A program made the position numbers and the translations under genes. From Kribbella aluminosa (GTDB taxonomy: Bacteria > Actinomycetota > Actinomycetes > Propionibacteriales > Kribbellaceae), in the NCBI RefSeq assembly GCF_017876295.1, contig NZ_JAGINT010000002.1, positions 558,001 to 622,000 of the forward strand: DNA of 64,000 bases, in the 5' to 3' direction. The notes beneath the pieces are model-generated. The model had not been told where the DNA came from, ran no database searches, and saw nothing but the letters and a program-made list of their open reading frames with translations. Shown in pieces: positions 1 through 8,786 of the stretch; within the stretch, counting starts at the first letter, position 1, and each line of letters begins with the position of its first letter.

Positions 1-1983
1 TGAGCCCGCGACACACCCGCAGCAGACCCAGCCCACCACGCAGCAGCAAGCTGAGCAGCAGCCCGTCGTGCAGCCGCGCGCCCAACAGGCACAGCAACCT
101 CCTGCGCAGCAGCCCGTCGTGCAGCAGCACGCTCACCAGGCACAGCAACCGCCTGCTCAGCAGCAGATGACGCAGCAGATGCAGCAACAGGTCCAGCAAC
201 CTGCCACTCAGCAACAGATGCAGCAGCAGGTGCAGCATCCCGGCGCTCAGCAACAGATGGCTCAGCAGCCGACTCCGCAGCAGCACCTGCAGCAGCAGCA
301 GCCGCAGCTGCATCAGCCGCGTGTCACCGAGGTCGCGCCAGCAGTCACAGACCTAGGTGAAGCCTGGGCCCGCGTACTCGCCGGCCTGCCGCCGAACCAG
401 CGTGCCTGGCTGACCAACTCGCGCCCGGTCACCCTCCACGAGAGCACGGCGATCGTCGCGGTCCCCGACGACTTCACCCGCGGCCAGTTAGAGACCCGCC
501 TCCGACCGGACCTCGAGCGGATTCTCACCGAGAGCTTCGGCCGCGACATCCGGATCGCCGTCACCGTCGACCCGTCCCTGGACCCCGAGCAGCAGGCCCC
601 CCAACACCAGCAGCCGCAACACCAGCAGCCCCAGCACACGCTGCAACAGAACCCCCTGCAACAACCGCAGGCCCCGCAGCAGCAGTACACGCAACAGCCG
701 GCCCAGCAGCCCGTACAGCAACCCCCTGCCATACGCGAGCCACTCCGCACCGACGGCGCGTACCAGCCGACCATCCAGTCCGCGCTGACCGATCCGGACA
801 ACAGCCCGCACTACAACCAACCGCCCGCGCAGCAGCACTACCAGCAGCAGGCCCAACAACAGCAGAACCCGTTCGGCCAGCCGCTGGGCTCGGTCGCTCC
901 GCCGCCGAACGGTTCCAGCCAGCCGGCCACGGAGGCGCAGGGCGAGGCACGCCTGAACCCGAAGTACACCTTCGAGACCTTCGTCATCGGCAGCTCGAAC
1001 CGGTTCGCGCACGCGGCCGCCGTCGCGGTCGCCGAGGCACCGGGCAAGGCGTACAACCCGCAACTGATCTACGGCGACTCCGGTCTGGGCAAGACCCATC
1101 TCCTGCACGCGATCGGCCACTACGTCCGCAGCCTCTACACCGGGGGCCCCGCGTGCGGTACGTCTCCAGCGAAGAGTTCACCAACGACTTCATCAACGCG
1201 ATCCGCGACGACAAGGCGTCCCAGTTCCAGCGCCGGTACCGCGATGTCGACGTACTGCTGATCGACGACATCCAGTTCCTGGAAGGCAAGATCCAGACCC
1301 AGGAAGAGTTCTTCCACACCTTCAACACGCTGCACAACGCGAACAAGCAGATCGTGATCAGCTCCGACCGGGCACCGAAACGCCTGGAGGCCCTGGAGGA
1401 TCGGCTGCGGAACCGGTTCGAGTGGGGTCTGATCACCGACATCCAGCCGCCGGACCTGGAGACCCGGATCGCCATCCTCCGGAAGAAGGCGGCCACCGAG
1501 CGGCTGACCGCGCCGCCGGAGGTGCTGGAGTTCATCGCGTCCAAGGTGCAGACCAACATCCGTGAACTCGAAGGTGCGCTGATCCGCGTCACCGCGTTCG
1601 CCAGCCTGAACCGGCAGCCGGTCGACCTGAGCCTCGCCGAGATCGTGCTCAAGGACCTGATCCCCGAAGGCAGCAAGCCCGAGGTGACGGCCAGCATGAT
1701 CATGGGCCAGACGGCGTCGTACTTCGGGCTCTCGATCGACGACCTGTGCGGTTCGAGCCGCAGCCGCGTCCTCGTGACGGCCCGCCAGATCGCGATGTAC
1801 CTGTGCCGCGAGCTGACGGATCTCTCGCTGCCGAAGATCGGTCAGCAGTTCGGCGGCCGCGACCACACGACCGTGATGCACGCGGAGCGGAAGATCCGGC
1901 AGCTGATGTCCGAGCGACGCAGCGTTTTCAACCAGGTGACCGAGCTGACGAACCGCATCAAACACCAGGCGAAGCAGCAGTAG
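1..1983 (+). CDS. dnaA: Chromosomal replication initiator DnaA (5' end cut by window; frameshift near 1142-1150)
   Basis: DnaA binds DnaA boxes at oriC and opens the origin. The frame is open from base 2, so the start lies just upstream of the window. Layout: a glutamine-rich stretch (about 2-330), then domain I (about 340-570, LGEAWARVLAGLPPNQRAWL), a second Q-rich linker (about 580-950), the AAA+ domain with Walker A GDSGLGKTH (near 1075) and Walker B LLIDDIQFL, and domain IV ending with GGRDHTTVMHAERKI. Low-complexity sequence before domain I is unusual, since the variable linker normally follows it. The frame changes at the GGGGGCCCC run at 1142-1150: LYTG is read in one frame and RVRYVSSEEF in another. 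Removing one G and one C restores the normal family sequence, so an error in the sequence is the likeliest cause. A truncated DnaA would be lethal. Confidence 0.95.
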
Positions 1984-2439
1984 CGGCACCACACAGGCTG
2001 GGGACACAGCTGTGGAAAACTGTGGGTATCGCCGTGGAAAGGTCGGTCGATCCTGTGGATTGGCTGTGGGGACAGAATTCTTCGTCCACGGCTGTCCCCA
2101 ACCAAAGCGAGGACTGTCCACACGGCGTCCACATGGCAATTCGTGGTCTGACCTGCGAACTCGCCGCTTTTCCACACTATCCACCGGTGCTAAGAACACT
2201 ATGGAATCTATAGAGAGCTCGAAGGCCACAAAACGATCGAGCGGCCCGATCTGGGGAAAACCCCGATCTCGCGCCGGCTTGCGGGACCTGTCAGGCTGTT
2301 CCCGAAGGCACCAGCAGCACGACCGGTACGACGCCGACGCGACCCGCCCGAAGCGCCACGTCTGGCCCGAATGGCGCACAGCACACTTGTCCGTGGCAGG
2401 ATCTGCCTGGCACACAGCCGAAACAGGAGGCACCCAGCG
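1984..2439. other. oriC: Replication origin oriC (dnaA-dnaN intergenic region)
   Basis: This 456-base gap holds a dense array of DnaA-box-like 9-mers in both orientations. Examples are TGTGGAAAA (2011), TGTGGGTAT (2021), CGTGGAAAG (2033), TGTGGATTG (2054), TGTGGGGAC (2065), TCGTCCACG (2082), TGTCCCCAA (2093), CTGTCCACA (2114), GCGTCCACA (2125), TTTTCCACA (2168) and CTATCCACC (2177). The array spans 2011-2185 and is followed by a locally AT-richer stretch at about 2190-2235 that could be the unwinding element. Position between dnaA and dnaN matches actinobacterial origins. Box assignments are by eye. Confidence 0.93.
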
Positions 2440-3585
2440 GTGAAGTTTCGCGTCGAGCGCGACGTACTGGCCGAATCGGTGGCCTGGGCCGCGCGCAGCT
2501 TGCCCAGTCGACCCAGCGTCCCGATCCTTGCCGGCCTTCTGGTCGAGGCCGAGGACGGGCAGATCACTCTGTCCGGCTTCGACTACGAGACCTCCGTCCG
2601 GGTGACGGTGCCCGCACAGGTGGCGGATCCCGGCAAGTGCCTGATCTCCGGCCGGCTCGTCGCCGACATCTCCAAGAGTCTTCCGAACCAGCCCGTGGAC
2701 ATCGCAGTAGACGGCGCGAAGGTCCAAGTCACCTGCGGCAGTTCGCGCTTCACGCTCCAGACGCTTCCCACAGAGGAATATCCGGCCCTGCCGACGCTTC
2801 CGGCGGCCAGCGGCACGGTGAAGGCCGACGTCTTCGCCCAGGCCGTCTCACAGGTCGTCACGGCCGCTGGGCGCGAGGACACGTTGCCGGTGCTGACCGG
2901 TGTCCGGGTCGAGATCGAGGGCTCGACGATCTCCCTGCTCGCCACCGACCGCTACCGGCTGGCGATCCGCGAGCTCGAGTGGAACCCGGAATCCCCCGAC
3001 GCGTCCGCGGCCGCGTTGGTCCCGGCCCGCGTACTGTCCGAGACCGCCAAGGCGATGACCGGCTCCGACGTGACCGTCTCGCTGGCCGCTCCCGGCACCG
3101 GCGACGGCATCGTCGGCTTCGAGGGCCAGGTGTCCGGCGGCAACCGCCGCGCCACCACGCGACTGCTGGACGGCGAGTTCCCGAAGGTCCGCGGCATCAT
3201 CCCGAACGACGCCTCGATCGCGACCCGGGTGCGGATCGACACCGCGTCCCTGGTCGAGGCGGTCAAGCGGGTCGCTCTGGTCGCCGAGCGGAACGCCCCG
3301 GTCCGGCTGACCTTCGAGGAGGACAGCGTGACGCTGGACGCCGGCAGTGGCGACGAGGCGCAGGCGTCGGAGTCGCTGGAGGCACGGGTGGTCGGCGACC
3401 CGGTGACCGTAGGCTTCAATCCGACGTACCTGCTGGACGGTCTCGGTGCGATCGGTACGCCGGTCGCGCATCTGGCGTTCACGCAGGCGACGAAGCCGGC
3501 CGAACTGACCGGTGTGCGGGACTTCGACGGCGAACCGATCAGTGAGTTCCGGTACGTGCTGATGCCGGTCCGCCTGAACAGCTGA
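2440..3585 (+). CDS. dnaN: DNA polymerase III sliding clamp (beta subunit)
   Basis: The protein (381 aa, normal length) forms the dimeric ring that tethers DNA polymerase III and other repair enzymes to DNA. It begins MKFRVERDVLAESVAWAARS and ends with the typical EFRYVLMPVRL tail; three clamp domains fill the length. The GTG at 2440 is chosen because AGGAGG lies at 2425-2430, at ideal spacing, and the homologous N-terminus starts here; upstream in-frame codons fall inside oriC. It lies downstream of oriC and ahead of gnd and recF in the same direction. Nothing unusual is seen. Confidence 0.97.
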   Translation: MKFRVERDVLAESVAWAARSLPSRPSVPILAGLLVEAEDGQITLSGFDYETSVRVTVPAQVADPGKCLISGRLVADISKSLPNQPVDIAVDGAKVQVTCGSSRFTLQTLPTEEYPALPTLPAASGTVKADVFAQAVSQVVTAAGREDTLPVLTGVRVEIEGSTISLLATDRYRLAIRELEWNPESPDASAAALVPARVLSETAKAMTGSDVTVSLAAPGTGDGIVGFEGQVSGGNRRATTRLLDGEFPKVRGIIPNDASIATRVRIDTASLVEAVKRVALVAERNAPVRLTFEEDSVTLDAGSGDEAQASESLEARVVGDPVTVGFNPTYLLDGLGAIGTPVAHLAFTQATKPAELTGVRDFDGEPISEFRYVLMPVRLNS

Positions 3586-3611
3586 AAAGCCAACAGAACA
3601 AGGGGATTCAG

Positions 3612-4532
3612 ATGGAGCTCGGCCTTGTCGGTCTCGGCAAGATGGGCGGCAACATGCGCCAGCGGATCCGCAACGCGGGCCATACCGTGGTCGGATTCGA
3701 CAACAACCAGGAGATCTCCGACTCCAAGGACCTTGCCGACATGGTCGGCAAGCTGACCGCCACCGATCAGCCGAAGGTCGTCTGGGTGATGGTGCCGGTG
3801 CAGGCCATCGACCCGGTCGTCACGGAGCTGGCCGAGCTGCTCTCCCCCGGTGACATCGTCATCGACGGCGGCAACAGCCGCTGGACCGACGACACCCGCC
3901 GTGCCGCCCAGTTGGCCGAGAAGGACATCCGCTTCGTCGACTGCGGCGTCTCCGGCGGCGTCTGGGGCCTGGAGAACGGCTATGCGCTGATGTGCGGCGG
4001 CGCCAAGGACACCGTCGACGTGGTGATGCCGATCTTCGAGGCGTTGAAGCCCGAGGGCGAGTTCGGCTTCGTGCACGCCGGCAAGGTCGGCGCCGGGCAC
4101 TTCTCGAAGATGGTCCACAACGGCATCGAGTACGGCATCATGCAGGCGTACGCCGAGGGCTACGAGCTGCTCGAGGTCTCGGACATCGTGGAGAGCGTGC
4201 CGGAGGCGTTCCAGTCCTGGCGCGAGGGCACCGTGATCCGGTCCTGGCTGCTCGACCTGCTGGTGAACGCACTCGACGAAGACCACCACCTGGAGAAGAT
4301 CCGCGGGTACGCCGACGACTCCGGTGAGGGCCGCTGGACCGTCGAGGCCGCGATCGACCTCGCCGTACCGGTGCCGGCGATCTCCGCGGCGCTGTTCGCC
4401 CGGTTCGCGTCCCGGCAGGACGACTCGCCGGCGATGAAGGCGATCGCCGCGATGCGGAACCAGTTCGGCGGTCATGCGGTGAAGGGCGCCGAGGCCGCCG
4501 ACCCGTCGTACGCCACTCCACCCAAGCACTGA
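3612..4532 (+). CDS. gnd: 6-phosphogluconate dehydrogenase, short decarboxylating type
   Basis: The enzyme oxidises 6-phosphogluconate to ribulose 5-phosphate and CO2 in the pentose phosphate pathway. The Rossmann motif GLVGLGKMGGNM is at the N-terminus, followed by the substrate-site segments VIDGGNSRW and GVSGGVWGLENGYALM and the catalytic-Lys helix HFSKMVHNGIEYG. At 306 aa it is the short form, often NAD-preferring, rather than the 470-aa form. It sits 26 bp after dnaN and 1 bp before recF, the usual actinobacterial position, so it is probably co-transcribed with replication genes. Cofactor preference is inferred from the family only. Confidence 0.95.
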   Translation: MELGLVGLGKMGGNMRQRIRNAGHTVVGFDNNQEISDSKDLADMVGKLTATDQPKVVWVMVPVQAIDPVVTELAELLSPGDIVIDGGNSRWTDDTRRAAQLAEKDIRFVDCGVSGGVWGLENGYALMCGGAKDTVDVVMPIFEALKPEGEFGFVHAGKVGAGHFSKMVHNGIEYGIMQAYAEGYELLEVSDIVESVPEAFQSWREGTVIRSWLLDLLVNALDEDHHLEKIRGYADDSGEGRWTVEAAIDLAVPVPAISAALFARFASRQDDSPAMKAIAAMRNQFGGHAVKGAEAADPSYATPPKH

Positions 4533-4533
4533 G

Positions 4534-5673
4534 GTGTACGTCACCGCCCTGGGTCTGCTCGACTTCCGGTCCTACCCGCAGGCGGAGGTCCAGCTCGATC
4601 CGGGCGTGACGGCCTTCGTCGGGCCGAACGGCCACGGCAAGACCAACCTGGTCGAGGCGATCCACTACACCGCGACCCTCGGCTCGCACCGGGTGGCGAA
4701 CGACGCGCCGCTGGTGCGGGCGGGCGCCACTCGGGCGATCGTGCGGACCGAGATCCGCAGCCAGTACGACCGGGACGTGGTCGTCGAGCTGGAGATCAAC
4801 CCGGGCAAGGCGAACCGGGCCCGGATCAACCGCTCGCCGGTCCCGCGGCCGCGGGAGGTGCTCGGGCTGCTGCGGACCGTGCTGTTCGCGCCGGAGGATC
4901 TGGCGCTGGTGAAGGGCGATCCGTCCGAGCGGCGCCGGTTCCTCGACGAGCTGCTGACGCTGCGCGCGCCGCGGATGGCCGGCGTACGGCAGGACTACGA
5001 CCGGGTGCTCAAGCAACGGAACTCGTTGCTGCGGAGCGCCTCGCAGGCCCGCCGGCAGAACCGGACGAGTGCCGCCGAGGGGCAGTTGCGCACGCTCGAG
5101 GTCTGGGACTCACACCTCGCCCGCTCCGGCGCCGAGCTGCTTGCCACTCGGCTCGAGCTGCTGGAAGCCCTGCGCCCGTTGGTCTCCAGCTCGTACGACG
5201 CTGTTGCCCGCGGCAAGGGTGATGCGCGGCTGGAGTACAAGTCGTCGGTGCTGCTCGAGCCAGGGGTGGTGTCCCGCGAGCAGCTCGAGGACGTACTGCT
5301 CGCGGCCGTCCAGGAGAAGCGCCTGGACGAGCTGGAGCGCGGGGTGTCGCTGGTGGGGCCGCACCGCGACGACGTCGTACTCGGGCTCGGCGACTTGCCG
5401 GCGAAGGGGTACGCGAGTCACGGTGAGTCCTGGTCGTTCGCGCTCGCGCTGCGACTGGCGTCGTACGAACTGCTCCGCGCGGACGGAGGTGAACCGGTGC
5501 TGATCCTCGACGACGTGTTCGCCGAGCTGGACTCGCAGCGCCGGGACCGGCTGGCCGAGCTGGTCGCGCCGGCCGAGCAGGTGCTGGTGACCGCGGCGGT
5601 CGGTGCTGACGTGCCCGCTGAGCTCAGCGGCGCACGCTTCGAGGTGGGTGAAGGGGTCGTTCAGCGTGTCTGA
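4534..5673 (+). CDS. recF: DNA repair and recombination protein RecF
   Basis: RecF is an SMC-like ATPase that loads RecA at single-strand gaps together with RecO and RecR. The 379-aa protein has Walker A GPNGHGKT (residues 30-37), the signature region SLVGPHRDDV and Walker B PVLILDDVFAELD. The GTG start follows the gnd stop by one base, implying translational coupling. The 3' end overlaps the next gene. Length and motifs are all normal. Confidence 0.96.
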   Translation: MYVTALGLLDFRSYPQAEVQLDPGVTAFVGPNGHGKTNLVEAIHYTATLGSHRVANDAPLVRAGATRAIVRTEIRSQYDRDVVVELEINPGKANRARINRSPVPRPREVLGLLRTVLFAPEDLALVKGDPSERRRFLDELLTLRAPRMAGVRQDYDRVLKQRNSLLRSASQARRQNRTSAAEGQLRTLEVWDSHLARSGAELLATRLELLEALRPLVSSSYDAVARGKGDARLEYKSSVLLEPGVVSREQLEDVLLAAVQEKRLDELERGVSLVGPHRDDVVLGLGDLPAKGYASHGESWSFALALRLASYELLRADGGEPVLILDDVFAELDSQRRDRLAELVAPAEQVLVTAAVGADVPAELSGARFEVGEGVVQRV

Positions 5674-6229
5674 ACCCCCGGATTCCTCCGAGAGCGTCCC
5701 CGAGAACGACGCAGCGACCGAGGAAGAGCACGACAAGCAGGGCCTGGATCTGGCCAAGTCGCTGGCGGGCAGGCTCAAGCAACAGGCGGCGAAGGGCGGC
5801 TTCAAGCCGGTCAAACGCCGCCGCCGGCCGCGGATCGGCGGCGCCCAGATCAGCAGCGCCCGCCCCGACGACCGCGATCCCCAGCGCCTGACGAACACCC
5901 TCGGCCGCCTGATGCGCGACCAGGGCTGGGAGGTCGACGTCGCGGTCCACGGCGTGATGGCCCGCTGGCAGACCATCGTCGGCCCCGAGATGGCCGAACA
6001 CTGCAAACCGGAGTCGTACGACGACACCGTGCTCACCGTCCGTACGTCGTCCACCGCCTGGAAGGTCCAGCTCGACCTCCTGGTCCCCCAACTCCTCTTC
6101 CGCCTGAACGCCGAACTCGGCGAAGGGACCGTCACCCAGGTCAAGGTCCTCGGCCCCAACACCTACACCTGGCGAAAAGGCACCCGCACAGTCCGCGGCG
6201 GCCGCGGCCCCCGCGACACCTACGGATAA
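5666..6229 (+). CDS. dciA: DciA-like DUF721 protein (putative helicase loader)
   Basis: DUF721/DciA proteins interact with the replicative helicase DnaB and help load it at the origin in bacteria lacking DnaC. This 187-aa protein has an acidic disordered N-terminus, a basic patch (GFKPVKRRRRPRIGG) and the DUF721 core from about residue 75, with LGRLMRDQGW and WQTIVGPEMAEHC followed by a KH-like region. The GTG at 5666 overlaps the recF stop by 8 bases and has AAGGGG about ten bases ahead; an in-frame GTG at 5648 is an alternative. Gene order after recF supports the call; the helicase-loading role is inferred from the family. Confidence 0.88.
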   Translation: MSEPPDSSESVPENDAATEEEHDKQGLDLAKSLAGRLKQQAAKGGFKPVKRRRRPRIGGAQISSARPDDRDPQRLTNTLGRLMRDQGWEVDVAVHGVMARWQTIVGPEMAEHCKPESYDDTVLTVRTSSTAWKVQLDLLVPQLLFRLNAELGEGTVTQVKVLGPNTYTWRKGTRTVRGGRGPRDTYG

Positions 6230-6277
6230 CGGCCTGGGTTGCTGGTAGGACCCACGCCTCCCCTAGGATCAGGCGCG

Positions 6278-7612
6278 ATGCGCACGCTCGTTGACGGTTT
6301 TCGCGAGATGGTCCACCTGATCGGGGATACGTTCCGGCTCTGGTGGAAGAACCTGCTGCCCATGACCGTCTGGTGGGCCGCGGGTTTCGTCGGCTTCACG
6401 GTGTGTTCGCAGGGCGCGATCTGGCTGGCGCAACACCGGCATTCCAGTCTCGGTACCGGGCTGTTCGCGGTCGGCGTACTGCTTCAGATCACCGCGTCCG
6501 TCGGCATGATCCGGACCTGCGCGATGTCGCTGTACCGCTGGCGGGACGCGGCGAGCAGCGACGCCGAGGAAACCTCGGACCCGACGCAGCGCGGGCTGCT
6601 GGAGCTGCTGGCGGTCACGCTGCTGCCGCTGGTCGCGGTCTGGTCGGCGTGGGGCTTCTTCGACCAGCAGGTCAGCCAGCTGAGCGCGACGTACATGATC
6701 CAGGTCGGTACGCAGTCCTCGTTCTTCACGCTCGGCAACCACAACTGGCACGGGTACCTGCCCGCGCTGATCATCCTGCTGGTGCTCCGCCGGGTCCTGC
6801 AGAGCGTCGACGACCGCTGGCCGAGCCGCCCGGTGAAGTTCGCCCAGGTCTGGGCCGAGGCGTTCTTCGTGCTGCTCACCTTCGTGATCACGCCGTTCGC
6901 GATCGCGGACGGCAAGAACTGGGTCAAGGACCGGAGCTTCTGGTACTGGTCGCTGGACTGGTGGGACGGCCTCAAGGGCTTCTTCGAGAAAATCCACATC
7001 CCGATCCCGGCCGGCATCGAGTTCCTCTGGGGCTTCTTCTGGGAGACCCTCTGGCCGCTGTTCAAGCTGGGCGTCGCCGAGCCGCTGACGTGGCTCGCGA
7101 TCACCACGGTGGTCTTCGGTCACCGGGTACTGTCGAGCGGTGGAGTCTTCCGCGGTACCCGGCTGGAGCGCCGGCTCGGTGCGCAGTCGGAGCAGCAGGA
7201 GGAGCCGCAGCGCGGCCGGTTGATCGGTCTGACGTACAAGGCGCCGGACCTGCTGCTTGGCGGTCTACGGGAGAAGTTCTACCCGGCGATCAACGCGTTC
7301 CGGCTGCTGATCCGGGTCGGCCCGGTCTTCCTCGGCGTGGTCTGCCTGGTCTACACGTTCTGGCTTCTCGGGCAGGACTGGGCGTTCGTCGCGCTGCAGC
7401 GGCTGATCGGCCTGCATGGCGAGCACTGGGGGCTGATGAACCACGAGATCGCCACCACGATCCAGGACCTGGTGTTCGAGCCGCTGCGGATCGCGCTGCT
7501 GGCGGCCGCGTTCGACCTTTGCATCTCGGTCGGCAACGAGCGGCGCACCGAGGCCGTCGCGATCGCCGGAGCCAAGAAGCCGACGCCGGAGCCGGCTCCC
7601 GCGAACGCCTGA
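6278..7612 (+). CDS. Eight-pass membrane protein of unknown function
   Basis: I do not recognise a named family. The 444-aa protein has about eight hydrophobic segments, for instance LLPMTVWWAAGFVGF near the N-terminus, LLELLAVTLLPLVAVW, AEAFFVLLTFVITPFAIA and, near the end, VGPVFLGVVCLVYTFWLL. Between the later segments lies a soluble loop with a Glu/Gln-rich stretch (residues about 300-325), and the tail is Ala/Pro-rich. The ATG at 6278 is chosen because TAGGAT (6264-6269) sits eight bases before it, the pattern of a leaderless transcript; there is no ribosome-binding site. It lies between dciA and a convergent three-gene operon. Confidence 0.8.
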   Translation: MRTLVDGFREMVHLIGDTFRLWWKNLLPMTVWWAAGFVGFTVCSQGAIWLAQHRHSSLGTGLFAVGVLLQITASVGMIRTCAMSLYRWRDAASSDAEETSDPTQRGLLELLAVTLLPLVAVWSAWGFFDQQVSQLSATYMIQVGTQSSFFTLGNHNWHGYLPALIILLVLRRVLQSVDDRWPSRPVKFAQVWAEAFFVLLTFVITPFAIADGKNWVKDRSFWYWSLDWWDGLKGFFEKIHIPIPAGIEFLWGFFWETLWPLFKLGVAEPLTWLAITTVVFGHRVLSSGGVFRGTRLERRLGAQSEQQEEPQRGRLIGLTYKAPDLLLGGLREKFYPAINAFRLLIRVGPVFLGVVCLVYTFWLLGQDWAFVALQRLIGLHGEHWGLMNHEIATTIQDLVFEPLRIALLAAAFDLCISVGNERRTEAVAIAGAKKPTPEPAPANA

Positions 7613-7620
7613 ACCCCGGA

Positions 7621-8181
7621 TCAGGGGGTGATCAGCACCCGCTTGTGGACGTAGAAGTCCTCGGTGGTCAGACCGACCAGGTTCGGTACGTCGCTCCGCG
7701 GCACGACGAAGATCTTCGCGATCTTGGCCGGCTTGTCCATCGTGAACGGGTGGTCGCTGTCACCGCAGTACGTCGGCAGCGGGTAGCCGTACGCCTGCTG
7801 GTCCTTCCAGGTGTTGCCCTTGTCGTCCCGCAACACAGCGTCGCACGTGAACCCGTGGTCCTTGAGGTAGAGGCCAGGCTTCGGTGTCACGGTGATGGTC
7901 GCCAGCACGACCACGGTGCCGGCCGGGCCGTCGAGCTCGATCGGCTCGCCGTCCCCGTTCAGGATCTTGGTGTAGACCTTCAGCGAGTCGAGCTTCCACT
8001 CGACGTTCGCGATCGTGACCGGTCCCTCGCTGACGACCTGGTCGATCCGGCCCTGCTTGTAGAGTCCCTCGTCGTCGCTCAGGTAAGGGCGGAGCAGGAC
8101 GAACGTTCCGACGCCGAGGAGCGCCAGGAGCAACGTGATCTGGATGACCATCCGGCTCACCCGGCTCGCGAGGACGTTCAT
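7621..8181 (-). CDS. Single-pass membrane-anchored protein, third gene of overlapped operon
   Basis: Unknown function. The 186-aa product has one N-terminal transmembrane helix (MVIQITLLLALLGVGTFVLL) and an exported domain that looks all-beta, with two cysteines (FTCDAVL and PTYCGDS) that could form a disulfide. Its first bases overlap the stop of the preceding gene as ATGA, so translation is coupled. Size, topology and beta-rich exported domain resemble the two upstream genes, suggesting an immunoglobulin-like (DUF4352-type) fold shared by all three. That fold assignment is an inference and needs a profile search. The 3' end faces the eight-pass membrane protein gene, 8 bp away. Confidence 0.78.
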   Translation of the reverse strand: MNVLASRVSRMVIQITLLLALLGVGTFVLLRPYLSDDEGLYKQGRIDQVVSEGPVTIANVEWKLDSLKVYTKILNGDGEPIELDGPAGTVVVLATITVTPKPGLYLKDHGFTCDAVLRDDKGNTWKDQQAYGYPLPTYCGDSDHPFTMDKPAKIAKIFVVPRSDVPNLVGLTTEDFYVHKRVLITP

Positions 8182-8786
8182 GACGCCACCCGGGTGACGG
8201 CCGGTTGCACGACGTACTGCTCCTCGGCGCTGTCGATCATCTGCTGCGCGATCGAGTCGGTCGGGATCCCCAGATCGACGCGGATCTCGGAGTTGTACAC
8301 CGTGAAGAACATCGTTGGCTTGAGCCGCAGGGTGAGGCCCTTCAGGTCGGCCGGGTTGGCCTCGAAGACCGCCGCGCCGGTGCGCGCGAAGCCCGCGTCC
8401 GGAAAGCTGATGCCGGCCTCGGACGGGTCGCTGACCTCGGCGTACACACTGCCGCCATCGGTCATCAGCGTCGGGGTGAACGATTCCGGGTCGGCGACGC
8501 CGCGAACCGAGTCCCACTCGACGGCGATGAAGATGCCGTTGGTGTCGATCGGTTTGTCATCGCTGCTCGCCCGGCCGCTGAGCAGTTTCTGCGCGAATTT
8601 GATCCGGGTCACCTTGATCGTCGAGCCGCTCCCCGTCCACGGCAGCACCTGGCCGATGGTGCCGTGCACGACCTTCAGGTTCGAGTCGTTGCCATAGACC
8701 GCATCGGGCTCGGCCAGCCGAGCCACCCCGGCGAGCAGCACGAACAGCAGGCCGACCAGGATGGTCGCGGGGCGGTACAGCTTCAT
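8178..8786 (-). CDS. Single-pass membrane-anchored protein, second gene of overlapped operon
   Basis: Unknown function. The 202-aa protein has an N-terminal hydrophobic segment (ATILVGLLFVLLAGVARL) that may be a signal anchor, followed by an exported, apparently beta-rich domain with no cysteines. Motifs such as IFIAVEWDSV and GLTLRLKPTMFFTVYNSE recall its neighbours, for example RLKPTVVID in the first gene. ATGA overlaps join it to both neighbours (8178-8181 and 8783-8786), so the three are made as one unit. I cannot assign a role. Confidence 0.78.
   Translation of the reverse strand: MKLYRPATILVGLLFVLLAGVARLAEPDAVYGNDSNLKVVHGTIGQVLPWTGSGSTIKVTRIKFAQKLLSGRASSDDKPIDTNGIFIAVEWDSVRGVADPESFTPTLMTDGGSVYAEVSDPSEAGISFPDAGFARTGAAVFEANPADLKGLTLRLKPTMFFTVYNSEIRVDLGIPTDSIAQQMIDSAEEQYVVQPAVTRVAS

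Noticed and set aside
313..1120. Long antisense reading frames over dnaA rich in Cys, Leu or Arg
   Set aside because: They mirror the CAG-rich Gln codons of dnaA on the other strand, have no start signals or family motifs, and are typical of high-GC shadow frames.
1139..1156. Programmed ribosomal frameshift in dnaA
   Set aside because: No stimulatory structure or slippery-codon logic is evident, the upstream frame continues for many codons of non-DnaA sequence, and a second similar break at 16088 favours sequence error.
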